Of a stretch of 64,000 nt of DNA, positions 61,355 to 64,000 are shown in pieces. The notes beneath the pieces were generated by a model. It did not search any database. It was given only the letters and a program-made list of their open reading frames with translations, and was not told where the DNA came from. Each line of letters starts with the position of its first letter. Within the stretch, counting starts at the first letter, position 1. The translations under genes and the position numbers were made by a program. The stretch lies in contig JANQJS010000055.1 in assembly GCA_028281535.1 (NCBI GenBank), positions 35,741-99,740 on the forward strand. The letters are read 5' to 3'. The DNA is from Sedimentisphaerales bacterium. Lineage in GTDB: Bacteria; Planctomycetota; Phycisphaerae; Sedimentisphaerales; SM23-30.

Positions 61355-64000
61355 ATGAATAAACTTCAACGTAAATGGTATGCGCTCTTAGGAGGCATAT
61401 TGTCTTTAGCAATCTCTTTACCAAACCTTCAGGCCGATTCATGGACACCGCCGGTCAGCTCCGGTGGGGTGGATGGTGTACACATGGCCGTGCTCCATAC
61501 CGATAAAATTCATGTGATTGGAGCTGTGGATTCGGGTGGTTCACCTTATCGTGTTTTTGATATTACCAGCCCATTGACGGGAACAAGCGGATCACATACC
61601 GCGAACCATTTTTGTGCCGGGCATACCGTTTTAGCAGATGGTAGCTTTCTAATGGTTGATGGTGAGACCCCACGGCATGTCAGTATTTACAATACGGATG
61701 CTCAATCATGGTCTGTTGTTAGCCAGATGGCAGAAACAAGAATTCGCTGGTATCCATCAACCATTATTATGGGGAATGGTAAAGCAGTAACATTTGGTGG
61801 TGTGGCACCAGGTGGCAGCGCACCTAATGTTCTATCCGCTGAGGTATTTGATCCTGCGACAAATAATTCTGTTTTTCTTAATGGTGGTGCGAATGTCTTG
61901 CAATATCAGGATGTAGGTAATGCTTACCCACGTATATTTTTAGTTCCGACAAATAATTCTAATCCAAATATTTTCAAAGTCTTTCATTGCGGTGTCGCTG
62001 CTCAATCCTGGTTTTATACCATCAATACAGATACAAATACCAGTACACCTAGCAATGGGCCGACAGATTCCCAAACACCACCAGCGAGTGGTGGCGAACC
62101 TGCCGGACGTTTGCAAGCGATCTATGTTCGTTTGCATGATGGCCGAGTTATTTCAGGTGGTGGTACAGAAATTGATGGTTCAGAAGGGACTGTCTCGAGC
62201 ACCGTTTCAATTGTAGATCCGCAGGCAGCAAGTCCGACATGGACCGCGGCGGCTAACATGAATGCCCCGCGTGCTTTCTTTTTAGCTACTTTACTGGCTG
62301 ATGGACAAGTCCTTGCTTATGGCGGTGACTTCGGTACAGGAAGTACGGTTGAAGTTTATAATCCTACTGCGAACACTTGGACCAATAAAGCAAGTATGAG
62401 CGTTGATCGTGCTTATCACACAACGGGAATTTTATTGCCTGATGCTCGAGTAATGGTCTCTGGTGGTATTGGTAATAATGGACCAGGGACATCTGGGGAA
62501 TCTGAGCAAATACAGATTTATTCACCTGATTATCTATCAGCAGGTGCTCGCCCAACCATTACTTCTTCACCTTCAACAGCTGGGTATGGCAGTAACATTA
62601 ATGTAGGCTACACCTCTAGCAGTGCAATTACCGATGTTGTTTTGCAGCGTCCAGGTTCTTCGACGCACAGTTTTACTTATAACATGATTGGTGTAAGTCA
62701 GTCATCTGGTGATATTGCTGTAACAGACAATGGTTCATCGTTAACAGTTACCATTCCATCCAACCCAACGTTGATTCCACCTGGATACTACATGATGTAT
62801 ATCCATCGTACCAACTCGGGAACAAAGATCCCATCTGTTGGTAAATGGATTCGAATCGATGGCAGTGCACCTCCTGTTGATAACAATCCGCCAAGCCAGC
62901 CTAGTATTTCATCTGTGACTGCTAATAGTGAGTCTCAAATAACAGTGATATCAACCGTATCTATCGATGCAGAAGGCAGTAACCCTGTTGAATATCAATT
63001 TGATGAAACCACTGGAAATGCAGGGGCAAACGATAGTGGGTGGCAACCAAGCACAACGCATATTGATTCTGGCTTAGCTGCTAGCACTCAATATTGTTAT
63101 CGTGTACGAGCACGTGATGCTGCAGGTACACCGAACCTGACGGGCTATTCTGGTCCCTCTTGTGCAAACACGCAAGCCGGTCCAGATACCGATCCTCCAA
63201 CTCCGAATCCAATGACCTTTGCATCAAATCCTGCAAACATTGGTGATGCTGTTATTACGATGACCGTAACCACCGCGAGTGATTTATCACCACCCGTCGA
63301 ATATGAAATCGATGAAACCACCGGTAACACAGGTGGTAGCGATCGCAGTTGGTCAATCCTCACAGGTCATATCGATGTTGAATTGCAAGCAGGTACTCAG
63401 TATTGCTATCGTGTTCGTGCTCGTGACAACTTAGGTAATATCGGTAGCTATTCTAGTACACAATGTGCTACAACGGCTGCGGAAGATGGTTTTGTTGATA
63501 TTACAGCTGGCCCGGGAACAGATTTCTTCCCTGCCAATGTCACAATTAATGTCGGTGATACGGTGCAATGGACATTCATTGAAGATGGCCATAATGTATG
63601 GGCCGGTCTGTCAGGAAATCATAATTATCTTCTTGGTCAACCTCAAATAGATGCAAATACCATATTTAAATCAACGGTAGATAAAAATACAACGAATCCA
63701 TCAGGTGTGACTTTTAATGTCACCTTTGATCAGAATTTCTTAGACGCTGCAGCTGGTGATGGTGGAGCTTCCAATATTTATAATTATCATTGTCATGTGC
63801 ATGGTAGTGGTGCTCCTGAATTTATGTTTGGCGCAATTACTGTTAATGGTGGCACTGATACAGCGGCTCCAATTCCAAATCCAATGACTTTTGCCACGGC
63901 TCCGAATGCTACAGGGCCTAACGCGATTACGATGACAGCAACCACTGCTGTGGATGCTCAAAGTAGTCCTGTTGAATATTTCTTTACTGAATTATCTGGT
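61355..64000 (+). CDS. Secreted radical-copper-oxidase-like protein with FN3 and cupredoxin domains (3' partial)
   Basis: The frame is open from ATG 61355 (GAAAGGAAG upstream) to the window end, 882 codons, no stop. A signal peptide ends at about A27. Residues 30-400 are kelch-like blades of the galactose/glyoxal oxidase type, followed by the C-terminal DUF1929-type domain (LQRPGSSTHSFTYN, IPPGYYMMYIHRTNSGTKIPSVGKWIRI). The residues that form the radical-copper site appear conserved: C87 (NHFCAGH), Y133 (IRWYPST), Y354-H355 (DRAYHTTG) and H438 (STHSF). Two FN3-like repeats follow (EYQFDETTGN, EYEIDETTGN), then a cupredoxin with candidate ligands H746, C813, H816 and M824 (YHCHVHGSGAPEFM), and a third FN3-like repeat at the edge. 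It may oxidise extracellular sugars or aldehydes. Confidence 0.83.
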   Translation, partial: MNKLQRKWYALLGGILSLAISLPNLQADSWTPPVSSGGVDGVHMAVLHTDKIHVIGAVDSGGSPYRVFDITSPLTGTSGSHTANHFCAGHTVLADGSFLMVDGETPRHVSIYNTDAQSWSVVSQMAETRIRWYPSTIIMGNGKAVTFGGVAPGGSAPNVLSAEVFDPATNNSVFLNGGANVLQYQDVGNAYPRIFLVPTNNSNPNIFKVFHCGVAAQSWFYTINTDTNTSTPSNGPTDSQTPPASGGEPAGRLQAIYVRLHDGRVISGGGTEIDGSEGTVSSTVSIVDPQAASPTWTAAANMNAPRAFFLATLLADGQVLAYGGDFGTGSTVEVYNPTANTWTNKASMSVDRAYHTTGILLPDARVMVSGGIGNNGPGTSGESEQIQIYSPDYLSAGARPTITSSPSTAGYGSNINVGYTSSSAITDVVLQRPGSSTHSFTYNMIGVSQSSGDIAVTDNGSSLTVTIPSNPTLIPPGYYMMYIHRTNSGTKIPSVGKWIRIDGSAPPVDNNPPSQPSISSVTANSESQITVISTVSIDAEGSNPVEYQFDETTGNAGANDSGWQPSTTHIDSGLAASTQYCYRVRARDAAGTPNLTGYSGPSCANTQAGPDTDPPTPNPMTFASNPANIGDAVITMTVTTASDLSPPVEYEIDETTGNTGGSDRSWSILTGHIDVELQAGTQYCYRVRARDNLGNIGSYSSTQCATTAAEDGFVDITAGPGTDFFPANVTINVGDTVQWTFIEDGHNVWAGLSGNHNYLLGQPQIDANTIFKSTVDKNTTNPSGVTFNVTFDQNFLDAAAGDGGASNIYNYHCHVHGSGAPEFMFGAITVNGGTDTAAPIPNPMTFATAPNATGPNAITMTATTAVDAQSSPVEYFFTELSG

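Noticed and set aside
1..64000. tRNA, rRNA, prophage, transposase or integrase genes
   Set aside because: None was seen; no T-loop-like motifs in gene-free gaps and no transposase or integrase protein among the frames.

Overview
The window most likely comes from a Gram-negative member of the Planctomycetota (PVC group), perhaps Phycisphaerae-like. This rests on protein style, not on a marker gene: an ECF sigma factor coupled to a FecR + LamG-like membrane protein, a secreted PQQ-like propeller with an N-terminal WxNWRGP signature, a membrane protein with a pseudopilin-like C-terminal tail, an ammonium-transporter/histidine-kinase fusion of the kind known from Kuenenia, and abundant HAD, SGNH and TIM-barrel proteins. 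Base composition is AT-leaning and coding density is high. No rRNA, tRNA, CRISPR array, prophage or transposase was seen.

Layout. 1-4285: end of a lipopolysaccharide-core operon (GmhB-like HAD phosphatase with a membrane tail, GT9 heptosyltransferase fused to a Kdo/WaaP-type kinase, GT4 glycosyltransferase). 4287-6561 (minus): ECF sigma factor, its probable membrane anti-sigma and a PDZ protein, overlapping head to tail. 6749-8010: thyA-folA. 8301-9517: a CheX-like protein and a minus-strand pair of small unknown proteins. 9869-13117: a DASS anion transporter overlapping a CRP-sensor-like histidine kinase and a receiver protein. 13634-18594: glutamate dehydrogenase, a sensor ammonium transporter (Amt-PAS-HK-REC) and a single-domain receiver, a nitrogen sensing/assimilation block. 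18661-25356: PQQ-like propeller, TIM-barrel isomerase, TSUP exporter, a cytochrome c/outer-membrane beta-barrel fusion and an adrenodoxin-reductase-type flavoprotein. 25674-31888: sucCD, then a CBS protein with 2-oxoglutarate:ferredoxin oxidoreductase korAB, whose beta subunit carries its own CBS pair; with the flavoprotein this makes a ferredoxin-linked branch of the TCA cycle. 31956-39688: degenerate HD-GYP protein, LolA-like protein, HAD phosphatase, Sua5/LMW-phosphatase fusion, rpiB, an APH-type kinase, a cytochrome c'-like lipoprotein and an OprB-type porin. 39678-47872: PadR plus a membrane protein, a porin, an active/inactive M16 peptidase pair, VOC, an orphan Zn-ribbon/TPR protein and a GNAT enzyme. 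48301-52125: MBOAT acyltransferase with two SGNH proteins, and a DUF1963-like protein.

52416-58409 is a complete polyhydroxyalkanoate locus: PHA synthase (class III-like PhaC), a PhaE/PhaR-subunit-like protein with a basic tail, thiolase, phasin and the PhaR repressor on the minus strand, and two SDR reductases on the plus strand. Two TGC-N4-GCA palindromes sit 9-11 bp upstream of three sigma70-type promoters and are strong candidates for the PhaR operator. Thiolase, acetoacetyl-CoA reductase and synthase together convert acetyl-CoA to PHB.

58410-64000: a probable free-standing small RNA with its own promoter and terminator, an ECF sigma/FecR-LamG pair, and the start of a long secreted protein (no stop in the window) that joins a galactose/glyoxal-oxidase-like radical-copper domain to FN3 repeats and a cupredoxin domain.

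Most promising observations: the PhaR-box geometry, the cytochrome-porin fusion, the CBS-regulated KorAB, the predicted sRNA, the nested inverted repeat at 47909-48016, and the copper oxidase/cupredoxin fusion.
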